From positions 1 to 35,353 of the IMG/VR virus record IMGVR_UViG_3300014323_000042: a stretch of DNA of 35,353 nt; one strand, given 5' to 3'. Source of the DNA: a virus. Below are positions 1 to 8,348 of the stretch, piece by piece (positions within the stretch are counted from its first letter, which is position 1; every line of letters begins with the position of its first letter). The position numbers and the translations under genes were made by a program. The notes beneath the pieces are model-generated. The model did not search any database. It had not been told where the DNA came from and saw nothing but the letters and a program-made list of their open reading frames with translations.

Positions 1-123
1 AGATGGAGGAGCGGTCTCAGCTGGACTTCAAGGCCAATATAACTATCAAGAATTCAACAAAGAAATATTGGATGAAGGTGTCATTGGCCGTATGGCTGGA
101 TTTGATATGTATCAAGTTCAGAA
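1..123. repeat. Terminal duplicate, left copy (circle closure)
   Basis: These 123 bases are identical to the last 123 bases of the window (35231-35353). Both copies lie inside the coat gene and keep the same reading frame across the join. This is the overlap left when a circular or circularly permuted molecule is written linearly, not a biological long terminal repeat. The unit genome is therefore 35,230 bp. Confidence 0.95.
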
Positions 124-733
124 CACTGTGACATCCGTGCGTTCTTCTATACCGGATGGAACCACAATTGGAACTCCAGTTGTTGCGACCACATCCGTGA
201 GTGGAGATTCTTCAATTGCTATGAGCGGTTTTACGGTATCAACGACAGCAATTCTAAAGAAGGGGGCAATATTTACGGTAAGTGGGGTAGGCGCAGTAAA
301 TCCCATTACTCGTGTTCGAACTGGATTAATCCAGCAGTTTGTTGTTACTGCTGATGTTGATTCTGATAGTTCTGGGGATGCTGTTGTTCCAATTGCACCA
401 ACCATTATATTTGACTCAACTGATCCATACACCAATGTAACTGCATTGCCGACTTCCGGCGCAACTGTAACGGTAAATGGCTCACACACTGTCAATATCG
501 CTTACCACCCAGAAGCATTCACTCTAGCCATGATAAAATTAGGCGAATATAATGATTCTGGCGCGTATATGAAGACGATGGTTGATAAAAAATCTAACGT
601 TTCGATTAGAATGGTTCGTCAATATAATGTGCTTACTGACGTATTGGTTTATCGATTTGACGTGTTATATGGCGTGGAATGTTTCCCAGAATATGCATGT
701 CGAGGTATGGGTAGCTACAACGGAAATTTCTAA
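1..733 (+). CDS. Major capsid (coat) protein, P22 gp5-like, 3' part
   Basis: This is the C-terminal part of the coat protein whose start is at 34728. Joining 34728-35230 to 1-733 gives 1236 nt, one uninterrupted frame of 411 residues; P22 coat is 430. In this window the first full codon begins at base 2. The assignment rests on length, on the order portal-scaffold-coat-gp4-like-gp10-like, and on sequence character: an N-terminal part like P22-type coats (see 34728) and a long Thr/Ser/Val-rich beta segment here, which in P22-type coats corresponds to the inserted surface domain. The coat assembles on the scaffold into the icosahedral head. A stem-loop terminator follows directly. The internal ATG at 68 is not a separate gene start. 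The family call is firm; the fold is inferred. Confidence 0.93.
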   Translation, partial: DGGAVSAGLQGQYNYQEFNKEILDEGVIGRMAGFDMYQVQNTVTSVRSSIPDGTTIGTPVVATTSVSGDSSIAMSGFTVSTTAILKKGAIFTVSGVGAVNPITRVRTGLIQQFVVTADVDSDSSGDAVVPIAPTIIFDSTDPYTNVTALPTSGATVTVNGSHTVNIAYHPEAFTLAMIKLGEYNDSGAYMKTMVDKKSNVSIRMVRQYNVLTDVLVYRFDVLYGVECFPEYACRGMGSYNGNF

Positions 734-739
734 ATTAAA

Positions 740-766
740 AGGGAAGGCTTAACTTAATCCTTCCCT
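740..766 (+). terminator. Stem-loop terminator behind the coat gene
   Basis: A perfect 8-bp stem (AGGGAAGG at 740-747 with CCTTCCCT at 759-766) encloses an 11-base loop and is followed by the T-rich stretch AATTTTATTTT. It starts 7 bases after the coat stop. In this position it would cut down transcription into the tail genes and raise the coat-to-tail ratio. It looks like a factor-independent terminator, probably partial because the next genes show no other promoter. Confidence 0.75.
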
Positions 767-787
767 AATTTTATTTTGGAGACATTT

Positions 788-1084
788 ATGATTGAAGAAA
801 GACGATGGATGTACCATGCAACTTTGGAACCAAACTTGTTTGAAGGATATGAAGTCGCTCAAAAATTGCTTGAAGGATGGGTGAAGTGGCCATGGGAAGT
901 TGTAGAAAATAAAGCAAATAAAGAAATTCAGAAGTCCGTCAAGGAAGAAGTTGACGTATATATGCAAGAAGTTACAGAAATAGAATCATTACTAGAGGAA
1001 GTTGAGGAAGAGAAGTTAGGTCATATTACAGATACACAAAAAGAAAAAAATCATAACAAAAAACAGAGCGGAAACGCCAAATAG
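788..1084 (+). CDS. Small protein between coat and tail accessory factor, unknown
   Basis: A 98-residue protein. The frame also allows a TTG start at 776, but GGAG at 778-781 is correctly spaced (6 nt) for the ATG at 788, which is therefore preferred. The N-terminal half contains several Trp and aromatic residues (RRWMYHA, GWVKWPWEVV). The second half is highly charged, with an acidic helical run (EIESLLEEVEEEK) and a Lys/Asn/Gln-rich tail. No family is recognised. Position right after the coat gene suggests a late virion or assembly role, possibly a head accessory protein or chaperone; this is inference from context only. Confidence 0.7.
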   Translation: MIEERRWMYHATLEPNLFEGYEVAQKLLEGWVKWPWEVVENKANKEIQKSVKEEVDVYMQEVTEIESLLEEVEEEKLGHITDTQKEKNHNKKQSGNAK

Positions 1085-1092
1085 GTGATGCT

Positions 1093-1812
1093 ATGTTAGC
1101 AGGAGATGTGATCAGAGAAGCATATTTACTCGCAGGTGTTCTTGCGCAAGGACAGGAGCCAGAGGGTTTTTATGCGATACGCGGTTTGCTTTATCTGAAT
1201 CAAATATTAAGCCAGTGGGGTAAACAGAATGTATATGTGCCATACTCATCGACTTTGACAATCCCTATATTACCCACTGTGTACCAATACATAGTAAAGC
1301 CCGTCATCATAGAAATTCAAGAGGGGAATGTCACCTCTAGCAATGGGACGTTGACAAATATCAATATTTCGACGCCGAAAGAAGCGAATTTATTTAACTA
1401 TGTAAATGGGAGTAGTGCACGCCCTCAATCTGTTTTTCTGAGCCAAGAACAAGTATTCCCTGATCCTACTTCGAGTGATCTAGGAAGTAAGATTTTGATT
1501 TATCCGAAACCTAATGCTAACTACACATTGACCCTGATGGTGAAGTATCAACTGCCAGAAGTTACTTTATTTGAAAACATGCTCAATTTTCCGCCTTACT
1601 ATATGGAGCCGTTGATATATGAGCTAGCAAGAAAATTCATTAATTTTTTCAAAACAGTGCCTGGCGCAACTTTCAATGAGGATTATGAAAAACTGATGCT
1701 TGAGTTAAAGTCATCGACACCTCAGGATATGAGCATATTAGTTAAAAACGATTTTATGCCACATCGCCCATTCAAACCTTCTGGGTATCTATGGGGACCC
1801 TATGCGAATTGA
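1093..1812 (+). CDS. Head-tail adaptor, P22 gp4-like tail accessory factor
   Basis: A 239-residue protein that should form the adaptor ring beneath the portal and help close the head after packaging. The N-terminus (AGDVIREAYLLAGVLAQGQ, then LYLNQILSQWGKQNVYVPY) has the look of the P22 gp4 / packaged-DNA stabilisation family: a helical start with the conserved pattern of an alternating helix, then W-G-K and a beta region. P22 gp4 is shorter (166 residues), so this member has an enlarged C-terminal part. It overlaps the next gene by 11 bases, as is usual in this tail operon. In some P22 relatives gp4 has cell-wall hydrolase activity; nothing here shows catalytic residues. The family call is by recognition and gene order. 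Confidence 0.8.
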   Translation: MLAGDVIREAYLLAGVLAQGQEPEGFYAIRGLLYLNQILSQWGKQNVYVPYSSTLTIPILPTVYQYIVKPVIIEIQEGNVTSSNGTLTNINISTPKEANLFNYVNGSSARPQSVFLSQEQVFPDPTSSDLGSKILIYPKPNANYTLTLMVKYQLPEVTLFENMLNFPPYYMEPLIYELARKFINFFKTVPGATFNEDYEKLMLELKSSTPQDMSILVKNDFMPHRPFKPSGYLWGPYAN

Positions 1813-3247
1813 TTTCCCCGTTGTTGGACCATACGACAAGCAGCGTACAGTGCGCTTTAATGCAGAAGACAGCGTAAACTGGTACATCGTCATAGATGAG
1901 CGTGGGAAAAAGCCTCAAATGCTAGTCGGAACGCCTGGATTGCTACTTGCATATAACCTAGGTAGTGCCAGCTATCCTATTCGTCAGCTGGTTCAATACA
2001 ACAATGATATTTACGCAGTGGCAGGAAATAGCGTTTATAAGAACCAGACACTTTTAGGAACGCTGGCAACGTTTGTTGGTTATGTGGATTTTGCGATTAA
2101 TAATGCGGGCCAGATTGGGTTAGTTGATGGGGCATTTGGTTACATTATCGATACGGTTACAGTGACATTAGCAACAATTACAGCGCCAGCATTTCCATTA
2201 TTTCCGGTGGGAATTGCATACCTAGATGGTTATTTCATTGTAGCGAATGGCAGCTCTACTCAATTTAATTTTAGCGCGCTAAACAATGGTTTTTCATGGG
2301 ATACATTTGATTTTGAGCAGGTTCAGGCATATCAGGGTAATTTGGTAGGTGTTGCTGTTGTTAACCGTCGAATCTTCTTTTTCAAAACCACTTCAACAGA
2401 GGTTTGGTTTAATGAAGGGGGAGCTGGCAGCCCATTTCGCCGTGATAATAATTTAATCTTCAATTATGGATGTCTTGTCAACTCAACCATTGAATCTCAA
2501 TATGGTGTGTTATTTTTTCTATCTCAAGACGAGAGCGGAATCTCATCTGTCATGGCATCAGATGGAATAAACGTTAAAAAAATTAGCTGGGAATCTATTG
2601 ATGCACAGATCCATCAACTCACTGCCCCAGCAGATGTTTGCACTTACATTTATAAAGACGATGGCCATATTTTTTATGTAATGTCGTGGACAACAGATGA
2701 CATAACTTTCGTATATGACGCGACAACAGATTCATGGCATCGCATGAAAATGCAGCCAAAAAAACCGATAGCTGATCAGCCAAACTCAGCTAAAACACGT
2801 CATTTGTCGCAGGTACATTGTTTTGCTAACAATCAGCACTACGTAGGAAGTTATAAGGACGGCGACATCTACACAATGTCACTGGCGTATGGGGATAATA
2901 ATGGAGAGCCAATTAAGCGTGAGCGTGTTTTTAGACACTTTTCCTCAGAAAACTATAACTACAGACAAATTAATATGCTGCAGATTGACTTTCAAAGCGG
3001 CATTGGCTCCAACGCAGGGGTTGATAAATTCCCGCAGGCATATTTAAGTCTCTCCTACAATGATGGTCAGTCATTTGGGAATGAGATGAGTGCTCCGCTG
3101 GGGCGCTTAGGTTCATACACTACGCGTACTCTATGGCGAGTATTAGGGATTCACAGAGACTTTATTGCAAAAGTCAGTATTTATAGCGACGTAAAACCGA
3201 TATACATGCTTGGTGGGGCGATTGATTATGAGGAATTAAGCCAATGA
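1802..3247 (+). CDS. Tail hub protein, P22 gp10-like packaged DNA stabilisation protein
   Basis: A 481-residue protein matching P22 gp10 in length (472) and place. It starts with the family's typical opening (FPVVGPYDKQRTVRFNAEDS, then VNWYIV) and VGTPGLLL, followed by repeated beta-strand-rich stretches that fit the beta-propeller hub of the P22 tail. In P22 six copies extend the tail below gp4 and seal DNA in the head. The start ATG lies inside the previous gene (11-base overlap), and its stop overlaps the next start in ATGA, which implies translational coupling. No oddities seen. Confidence 0.87.
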   Translation: MRIDFPVVGPYDKQRTVRFNAEDSVNWYIVIDERGKKPQMLVGTPGLLLAYNLGSASYPIRQLVQYNNDIYAVAGNSVYKNQTLLGTLATFVGYVDFAINNAGQIGLVDGAFGYIIDTVTVTLATITAPAFPLFPVGIAYLDGYFIVANGSSTQFNFSALNNGFSWDTFDFEQVQAYQGNLVGVAVVNRRIFFFKTTSTEVWFNEGGAGSPFRRDNNLIFNYGCLVNSTIESQYGVLFFLSQDESGISSVMASDGINVKKISWESIDAQIHQLTAPADVCTYIYKDDGHIFYVMSWTTDDITFVYDATTDSWHRMKMQPKKPIADQPNSAKTRHLSQVHCFANNQHYVGSYKDGDIYTMSLAYGDNNGEPIKRERVFRHFSSENYNYRQINMLQIDFQSGIGSNAGVDKFPQAYLSLSYNDGQSFGNEMSAPLGRLGSYTTRTLWRVLGIHRDFIAKVSIYSDVKPIYMLGGAIDYEELSQ

Positions 3248-3948
3248 CATTTTTAAAAGATTTACTAAATCCCCCAAGCGCTAATATGAACGATGAAGAT
3301 AAGTATAACTTCTACAATACGATTGCAGTTGCGCTGGACAGACTCACATCTGTTTCAAATGCTTCGCAAACGCTTAATCCTAATTTTGCAACGCTTGGAC
3401 CTGGTGGTATGACACCAGTTACCGAAACAGATGGCGACAATGCACAATTCATGCAAAATTGGTACGTCGTAGGGGCATCGCAAGCAACCTATGTGTTGAC
3501 GCCAACCCAGTATCCCAACAACTCGACTGTTGCAAGCAGCTCTGCATTTTACGTTAACACGACCGTTTCAACTTACACCGGCAGTGGGCTTTATTTTTAC
3601 CAGCGCCAAATGAACACCGTGAGAAAATACCAGCAGCAGTTTATCACCTTCACACTGAGCGTGAATAACAACCAAAGTAACGTTATTAAGTTGCGTTTCA
3701 ACATCAATTCAAACTATGGGTCAAGCTCGGTATTAAACCAAGGTCCAGCGCTTTATTTACAGCCTGGTTGGAACATGATCACCACTACCCTGGAAACCGA
3801 TAGTTTGAATGGCGTAACGGTAACATCCGGCAATTACACAGAGTTTCAATTGTCGTTCGAAGATTTAGATTTAGGAGTCGGTACAGTCAATTTTGATTTG
3901 TATTACATCAAGACAGAATTTGGGCAAATAGCAACACCACTTAACTAG
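3244..3948 (+). CDS. Tail structural protein in the needle (gp26) position
   Basis: A 234-residue protein coupled to the hub gene by an ATGA overlap. Residues 1-40 are mostly helical and polar (LNPPSANMNDEDKYNFYNTI); the remainder is Asn/Ser/Thr-rich beta structure, ending in a pattern typical of a jelly-roll or carbohydrate-binding sandwich (LYLQPGWNMITTTLE, EFQLSFEDLDLG, VNFDLYYIKTEFG). In P22 the gene after gp10 encodes the tail needle gp26, a long trimeric coiled coil. This protein has no long heptad region, so it is not an ordinary needle; it may be a compact plug or tip with a glycan-binding-like knob. Position is seen; role is inferred. Confidence 0.7.
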   Translation: MTFLKDLLNPPSANMNDEDKYNFYNTIAVALDRLTSVSNASQTLNPNFATLGPGGMTPVTETDGDNAQFMQNWYVVGASQATYVLTPTQYPNNSTVASSSAFYVNTTVSTYTGSGLYFYQRQMNTVRKYQQQFITFTLSVNNNQSNVIKLRFNINSNYGSSSVLNQGPALYLQPGWNMITTTLETDSLNGVTVTSGNYTEFQLSFEDLDLGVGTVNFDLYYIKTEFGQIATPLN

Positions 3949-3957
3949 GAGAGAGAT

Positions 3958-4605
3958 ATGTCATTAGCTGGAAACCTAATGGGTGATCAACAGCAAGCAG
4001 GACGTGACATCGCAAAAGGCTATCAAGATGCGCAAAGATACATGGATCCATTCTACCAAGGCGGTGTTGATTCGTACAATAAATACCGTGGGGTACTAGA
4101 TACTATGGGTGGTCAGCTAGATCAATATGGCAATCCTGCGGAGTGGATGTGGGGGCAGATTAATCAAAATCCAGCGGACTACTATCAAACGTTAATGAAA
4201 GGCTACGATCAAACACCGCAGGCAAAATATGAGCAAGAGCAGATGATGAAAGCATCCCAACAAGGGGCGGCAGCCTCTGGTCTATTAGGTGGCGGCCAGT
4301 TTTTCAAAGACCTGCAAAATAACACAGCAGACATTACACGAAGAGATCAAGACCGGTATTTTAACAATATGCTAAATTCTAATAACCAACAGATGAATTA
4401 TCTGGGTGACTATCGTGGCGTGCAGAATCAGTATCTAAATGGAATGAACGGAATGGCAAACATGGGTCAACAGGCTGCCGGTCAACAAGGGCAATATGCC
4501 ATAGGGAAGGGAAATGCCAATGCGATGGCATCATCTGCTACTAATCCATGGGCAGATTTAGCAGGACGTGCAGGAGGCACTACCCTATCTTATTTATCTC
4601 AATAG
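3958..4605 (+). CDS. Probable ejection protein, gp7-like position
   Basis: A 215-residue protein with a good Shine-Dalgarno (GGAGAGAGAT just before ATG). It is rich in Gln, Asn, Gly, Met and Tyr, with helical stretches (QQQAGRDIAKGYQDAQRYMD, DITRRDQDRYFNNMLNSNNQ) and a Gly/Ala segment (SQQGAAASGLLGGGQFF). Size and place match P22 gp7 (229 residues), the first of three proteins expelled from the head with DNA to form a conduit into the cell. The low-complexity helical character fits this group, which is poorly conserved in sequence. The assignment rests mainly on synteny. Confidence 0.65.
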   Translation: MSLAGNLMGDQQQAGRDIAKGYQDAQRYMDPFYQGGVDSYNKYRGVLDTMGGQLDQYGNPAEWMWGQINQNPADYYQTLMKGYDQTPQAKYEQEQMMKASQQGAAASGLLGGGQFFKDLQNNTADITRRDQDRYFNNMLNSNNQQMNYLGDYRGVQNQYLNGMNGMANMGQQAAGQQGQYAIGKGNANAMASSATNPWADLAGRAGGTTLSYLSQ

Positions 4606-4618
4606 AGGAGATAACTTG

Positions 4619-5734
4619 ATGTCTTTTTTTGATCAATTTGATAAAGGCTACGATACCGGATTAAAGCTACAGTACGGAAAAAAGGATCGTGAATCTGCGT
4701 ACAAAACTGGATTAGCGGAGTTAGCGATGCGTCAAGCCGAAGCGCAAAACGCACCTGAATTTTTTGGCAGTCGTGCAGGTCAAATGACGAACCAAAAAGG
4801 ACTTACCGGACTTGAATTGCAGTATGCGCCTCAAAGATTTCAGATGGAGCAATCCTCAAATGGCCTAACCAATGCATTGCGACAAATGCAGATGCAGCAG
4901 ATGAAACAAGAAATGGCAGCGAGTGGAGGCTTTAAACCTGATTCTACGATGGGGAAATTATTTATTGACTATCAAAAAGTGGCGCAAAAGTTTGGAATCG
5001 ATAGTCCTGAGGCACAATCATTTAAAACCGCGTTAGACAGAGAAGCTAACGGTAAGGAAGGTATCACAGTTTTCGATCCGGTAACGGGAAACCCTCTCGT
5101 TTCCACTGGCAACAAGTCAAATGGTGGATTCGGTGGAGGAAGTTCTGGCACGTACATTGACCCGAAGACCGGAAAAATTACCGCATCTCCAACAACGCCC
5201 GCAAAGACGCGTGATTTCAGAACTGTCAGTGGAGGAGAAAACGTAGCGGCTTATTTATCGACAATACAAAAAGATTTGCCATTTGCATTTACTGGAAAAG
5301 ATGAAATTAAGGGAAAATTTCAGGGGTTATCTAACAGGTTTTTAGGAACCGATTATGAATATCCTAGCAAATTAGCCGAGGGAAATGCTGCTATAACAAC
5401 GATGGCAGAAGGGTTTCTTAATTCGTTTGGACTGAATTCTACAGGCGAAAACGTAACAAAGGCAGAAGCAATATTTAGGCCTATCAAAGGTGAAAGCGCA
5501 AATCAATGGCTAAAAAGAACTACTCGCCAAGGAGAGGAATTGTTAAACGTTATTGAGCGCGCAAAAGATCGATTGGCATCCAATCAAGAAGTTGGCCAAT
5601 CTCAAATGCCTCAGTTTCAGCCAACCCCTGTGATGCCGCAGGCATACTCTATTCTAAATAATGGCGCTCCTATCACTAAAGAAATAGGGGGGAAAGTATA
5701 TAATTTTGTAAATGGAGCATGGTACACACAATGA
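4619..5734 (+). CDS. Probable ejection protein, gp20-like position
   Basis: A 371-residue protein. The frame is open from 4568, but the ATG at 4619 has GAGGAG 8-13 bases upstream and gives a normal start (MSFFDQFDKGYDTGLKLQYG), so it is chosen. Helical, Gln/Met-rich N-terminal third (ALRQMQMQQMKQEMAASGG), then a Gly/Ser/Thr-rich linker near residues 160-185, then a mixed domain with a Leu/Ala helical core. It is the second of three consecutive genes between the tail hub and the fibres, equivalent to P22 gp20 (471 residues). Its stop overlaps the next start in ATGA. Function is inferred from order. Confidence 0.62.
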   Translation: MSFFDQFDKGYDTGLKLQYGKKDRESAYKTGLAELAMRQAEAQNAPEFFGSRAGQMTNQKGLTGLELQYAPQRFQMEQSSNGLTNALRQMQMQQMKQEMAASGGFKPDSTMGKLFIDYQKVAQKFGIDSPEAQSFKTALDREANGKEGITVFDPVTGNPLVSTGNKSNGGFGGGSSGTYIDPKTGKITASPTTPAKTRDFRTVSGGENVAAYLSTIQKDLPFAFTGKDEIKGKFQGLSNRFLGTDYEYPSKLAEGNAAITTMAEGFLNSFGLNSTGENVTKAEAIFRPIKGESANQWLKRTTRQGEELLNVIERAKDRLASNQEVGQSQMPQFQPTPVMPQAYSILNNGAPITKEIGGKVYNFVNGAWYTQ

Positions 5735-8187
5735 CGCCAGTTACAGACCCTAAAATATTAGCGCAATTAAATGCGGACCAAACGCCGCCACAAAATTCAG
5801 GATTAGGAGAACCAGTTACAGACCCGCGTATATTGGCGCAACTTAACGGAGAAATGCCCCAAAAAAGCAAGTCTTTTATGGATGAACTTGGCTATGTAAA
5901 CGAGTCTCTAGGAAAAGGACTGCGCCATGCAATTTCCGCGCCAGCGCAATTTGTGAATCCATTCATCGATTCGGTAGTCGGCAGTGATTTAACTGGCTCA
6001 TTAAATAGAGCTAACCAAGAGAGAGACGAGGAATACTACAAAAAATACCCAGAAGGTGGGTATATTGGTCAGGCAATATCAGATGTTGGCGAATATTTGC
6101 CATCTATGTTTGTTGGTGGCGGACTTATGAAAGGAGCTGGCGCAGTTGCTGCGGGAGCCTCTAAAATTCCAGCTGCCTTAAAAGGTTTAGGTGGTTTGAT
6201 AGGAAGAGGGGCTGGGGCTGGCGTATTAACATCGCCGTTGATTTATGACCAGGAATCTAAACTGTCTCCATTACAGAAAGCAGGGATTGGGGGTATTACA
6301 GGTGCAATTGGGGCGCCTCTGTTAGGTGGGTTAGGAAAAGGAACGGAACTTATCGGCAAAGCAGCTTCAAAAGGTAAAGACTGGTTATCTATAGCATTAA
6401 CTCCCTCTAAAATAGCTGAAAAAAATATGTTAGGTGATATTGCCAATCCAGCAGAGGCGATAGCAAAGAAAGCAGCAGGAGAACGTATTGGCGTTAATTT
6501 AAGGCCATCTGAGGCATCTCAGAGCACGCTTGCTGCTGCTACAGAGGCAGACCTTGGTTATTCAAAAGAAGGGGCGAAACTGCTCGAACAGCAGGCTAAA
6601 ATTCGCCAAGCAGAGGAGAAAGGTGCGATCTCTAATTTGCTGAATGAGATCACGCCAGATTCTAAAAATGTGAATGTGTCAGGTCAAACGCGTGACATTG
6701 CAAAACAAATACAAGAGGCGCGAGAAAATGCGGTATTGTCTCATGAGGGCAAAGGCATTGAGTCATTCATGAATAATCTTTCTCCTGGTGAACATGCAGA
6801 CGTGGGCACATCTGCGCGTAAGATGGCAAAAGATATTCTGCAAAAAAAGCGTGACGCATTGAGCGAGCAGGCATCTCCACTGTATGAAGCGGCTTATGGG
6901 GAGACTGTAGCGCCAAATAAGTTAAATTCGCTCATGAAAAAGGATGGCACGATTGAAAAAGCAGTGCAGGATGTACTTAAAAACCCCGATTATAGAGCAG
7001 AATTACAAGGATATGCCCCAAATAGCATCAAAGTTTTAGACTTGGCTAAGCGTCAAATTGATTCACGAATTTCCGGTGCCAACCAAGCTGGTGATCGCGA
7101 GCAAGTGCGCCTATTAATGAAGGCAAAAGAACGCCTTGTTTCAGAAACCGACCAATATAGCCCTACCTATGCGAAAGCACGAGCAATTTATTCAGAGGGC
7201 GCAAAGCCAATCAGCGCATTGGAAAATAGCACCATTGGCCGTCTTTCTCAGCTAGATGATGCTCAGCTCAATAAGGCAACAAAAACACTATTTAACCCAC
7301 AAGAAACCAATCTGCAAATATTGGCTAAAGCCCGCGATGAGATAGTTAAAGAAAATCCTGAACTTTGGAAAGGAATCGTACGAAGTGAAATGGAAAGACG
7401 TCTCGATAGAACCAATAACCCATTAAGTGGTGAAAATTTTTATAAACAGGTATTTGGTAAATCTGTTGACTATAAGCAATTCAAAGAGGCTGTAAAAGGT
7501 TTTCCTGAGCTGCAAAAAGAGATGGAAGCATTGCGTGCCCAATTTAAGAACAGCTCTCACAATATGAAATCTATTCGCGGAACAGACATTGCCAAAATAT
7601 CACGTATGAATGACTCACAACTTAAAAATGTATCTAAAACGATCTTTGACCCAACGCAGACAGACCAGATGGCTTTTTCTAAAATTCGTGATTCTTTTGA
7701 GAAAGCCGATCCAAAGGTTTGGAATAACCTGACGCGTAATGAAATAGAACGTTTAATGGCTACGGTAAAAAACAACAGATATGGCTCAAAATTCTATAGC
7801 GCCGTCTTAGAAAACGATAATAAATTTAACCAGTTCCTAGAGGCCACAAAAAATAACCAGAAGGTGCATGATAAGCTGAAGGACATGCGAGAAGTTTTTA
7901 GGTCACTTATCAATACAAAAAATGCCAGAGAAGCATACAATAAAAGGGCAAATAAATTAGATGTTGGGCGTAATGCAGTCAGCATGGCACTTGGAATGGT
8001 TAAAAAGTTAATAGCCGGAGATTATGATAAGGCGGCTTTGAAAGTGGTATTTAGCAAAGATTGGGACAAATCTCTACATAAGGTTCATCAAATAAATAGC
8101 AAAGAAGGACGCGATTTGGGAATGCTAAATCTGCTGCGCTCGGTGGGTGGTGCTCTTCCTTCTATTGTGCAAGGATTAGTAAAATAG
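5731..8187 (+). CDS. Large ejection protein, gp16-like position
   Basis: An 818-residue protein starting at the ATG that overlaps the previous stop (ATGA); an in-frame ATG at 5719 has no usable ribosome site. Two copies of a short motif open the protein (PVTDPKILAQLN, then PVTDPRILAQLN). Residues about 110-210 form a long Gly/Ala-rich hydrophobic region (MFVGGGLMKGAGAVAAGASK, GAIGAPLLGGLGKG) that could insert into a membrane. The remainder is a long Lys/Glu/Asn-rich helical rod with a pair of similar blocks (IGRLSQLDDAQLNKATKTLF and IAKISRMNDSQLKNVSKTIF), pointing to internal duplication. This fits the largest P22-type pilot protein (gp16, 609 residues) that crosses the inner membrane during DNA ejection. 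No transglycosylase motif was seen. Confidence 0.7.
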   Translation: MTPVTDPKILAQLNADQTPPQNSGLGEPVTDPRILAQLNGEMPQKSKSFMDELGYVNESLGKGLRHAISAPAQFVNPFIDSVVGSDLTGSLNRANQERDEEYYKKYPEGGYIGQAISDVGEYLPSMFVGGGLMKGAGAVAAGASKIPAALKGLGGLIGRGAGAGVLTSPLIYDQESKLSPLQKAGIGGITGAIGAPLLGGLGKGTELIGKAASKGKDWLSIALTPSKIAEKNMLGDIANPAEAIAKKAAGERIGVNLRPSEASQSTLAAATEADLGYSKEGAKLLEQQAKIRQAEEKGAISNLLNEITPDSKNVNVSGQTRDIAKQIQEARENAVLSHEGKGIESFMNNLSPGEHADVGTSARKMAKDILQKKRDALSEQASPLYEAAYGETVAPNKLNSLMKKDGTIEKAVQDVLKNPDYRAELQGYAPNSIKVLDLAKRQIDSRISGANQAGDREQVRLLMKAKERLVSETDQYSPTYAKARAIYSEGAKPISALENSTIGRLSQLDDAQLNKATKTLFNPQETNLQILAKARDEIVKENPELWKGIVRSEMERRLDRTNNPLSGENFYKQVFGKSVDYKQFKEAVKGFPELQKEMEALRAQFKNSSHNMKSIRGTDIAKISRMNDSQLKNVSKTIFDPTQTDQMAFSKIRDSFEKADPKVWNNLTRNEIERLMATVKNNRYGSKFYSAVLENDNKFNQFLEATKNNQKVHDKLKDMREVFRSLINTKNAREAYNKRANKLDVGRNAVSMALGMVKKLIAGDYDKAALKVVFSKDWDKSLHKVHQINSKEGRDLGMLNLLRSVGGALPSIVQGLVK

Positions 8188-8348
8188 TATAATTTTTTAC
8201 GTCCCCACATACGTTAATGTGCGAAATCCCTGGCATGGTACTGCCACAGTCTCCAACGACTCTAAAATTGAGTGTCTGCGCCCGCATCGCTGTAAAAATT
8301 GCGCGAAAATGAAGTTTTTTCTCATTATTTCGTGGAATTTTTATAGAG
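8188..8348. other. Noncoding junction between ejection and fibre genes
   Basis: This 161-base gap is unusual in a region where genes otherwise touch. It contains short inverted repeats (CACAT/ATGTG at 8207-8221, TGGCA/TGCCA around 8231-8246) and the 11-mer ATCCCTGGCAT at 8226-8236, which recurs inverted at 15630-15640. The gap marks the boundary between conserved virion genes and the host-recognition module. No clear promoter could be assigned. Confidence 0.5.

Noticed and set aside
118-495. 125-codon minus-strand frame inside the coat gene
   Set aside because: Opposite to the coat gene with no ribosome site or related protein; a shadow.
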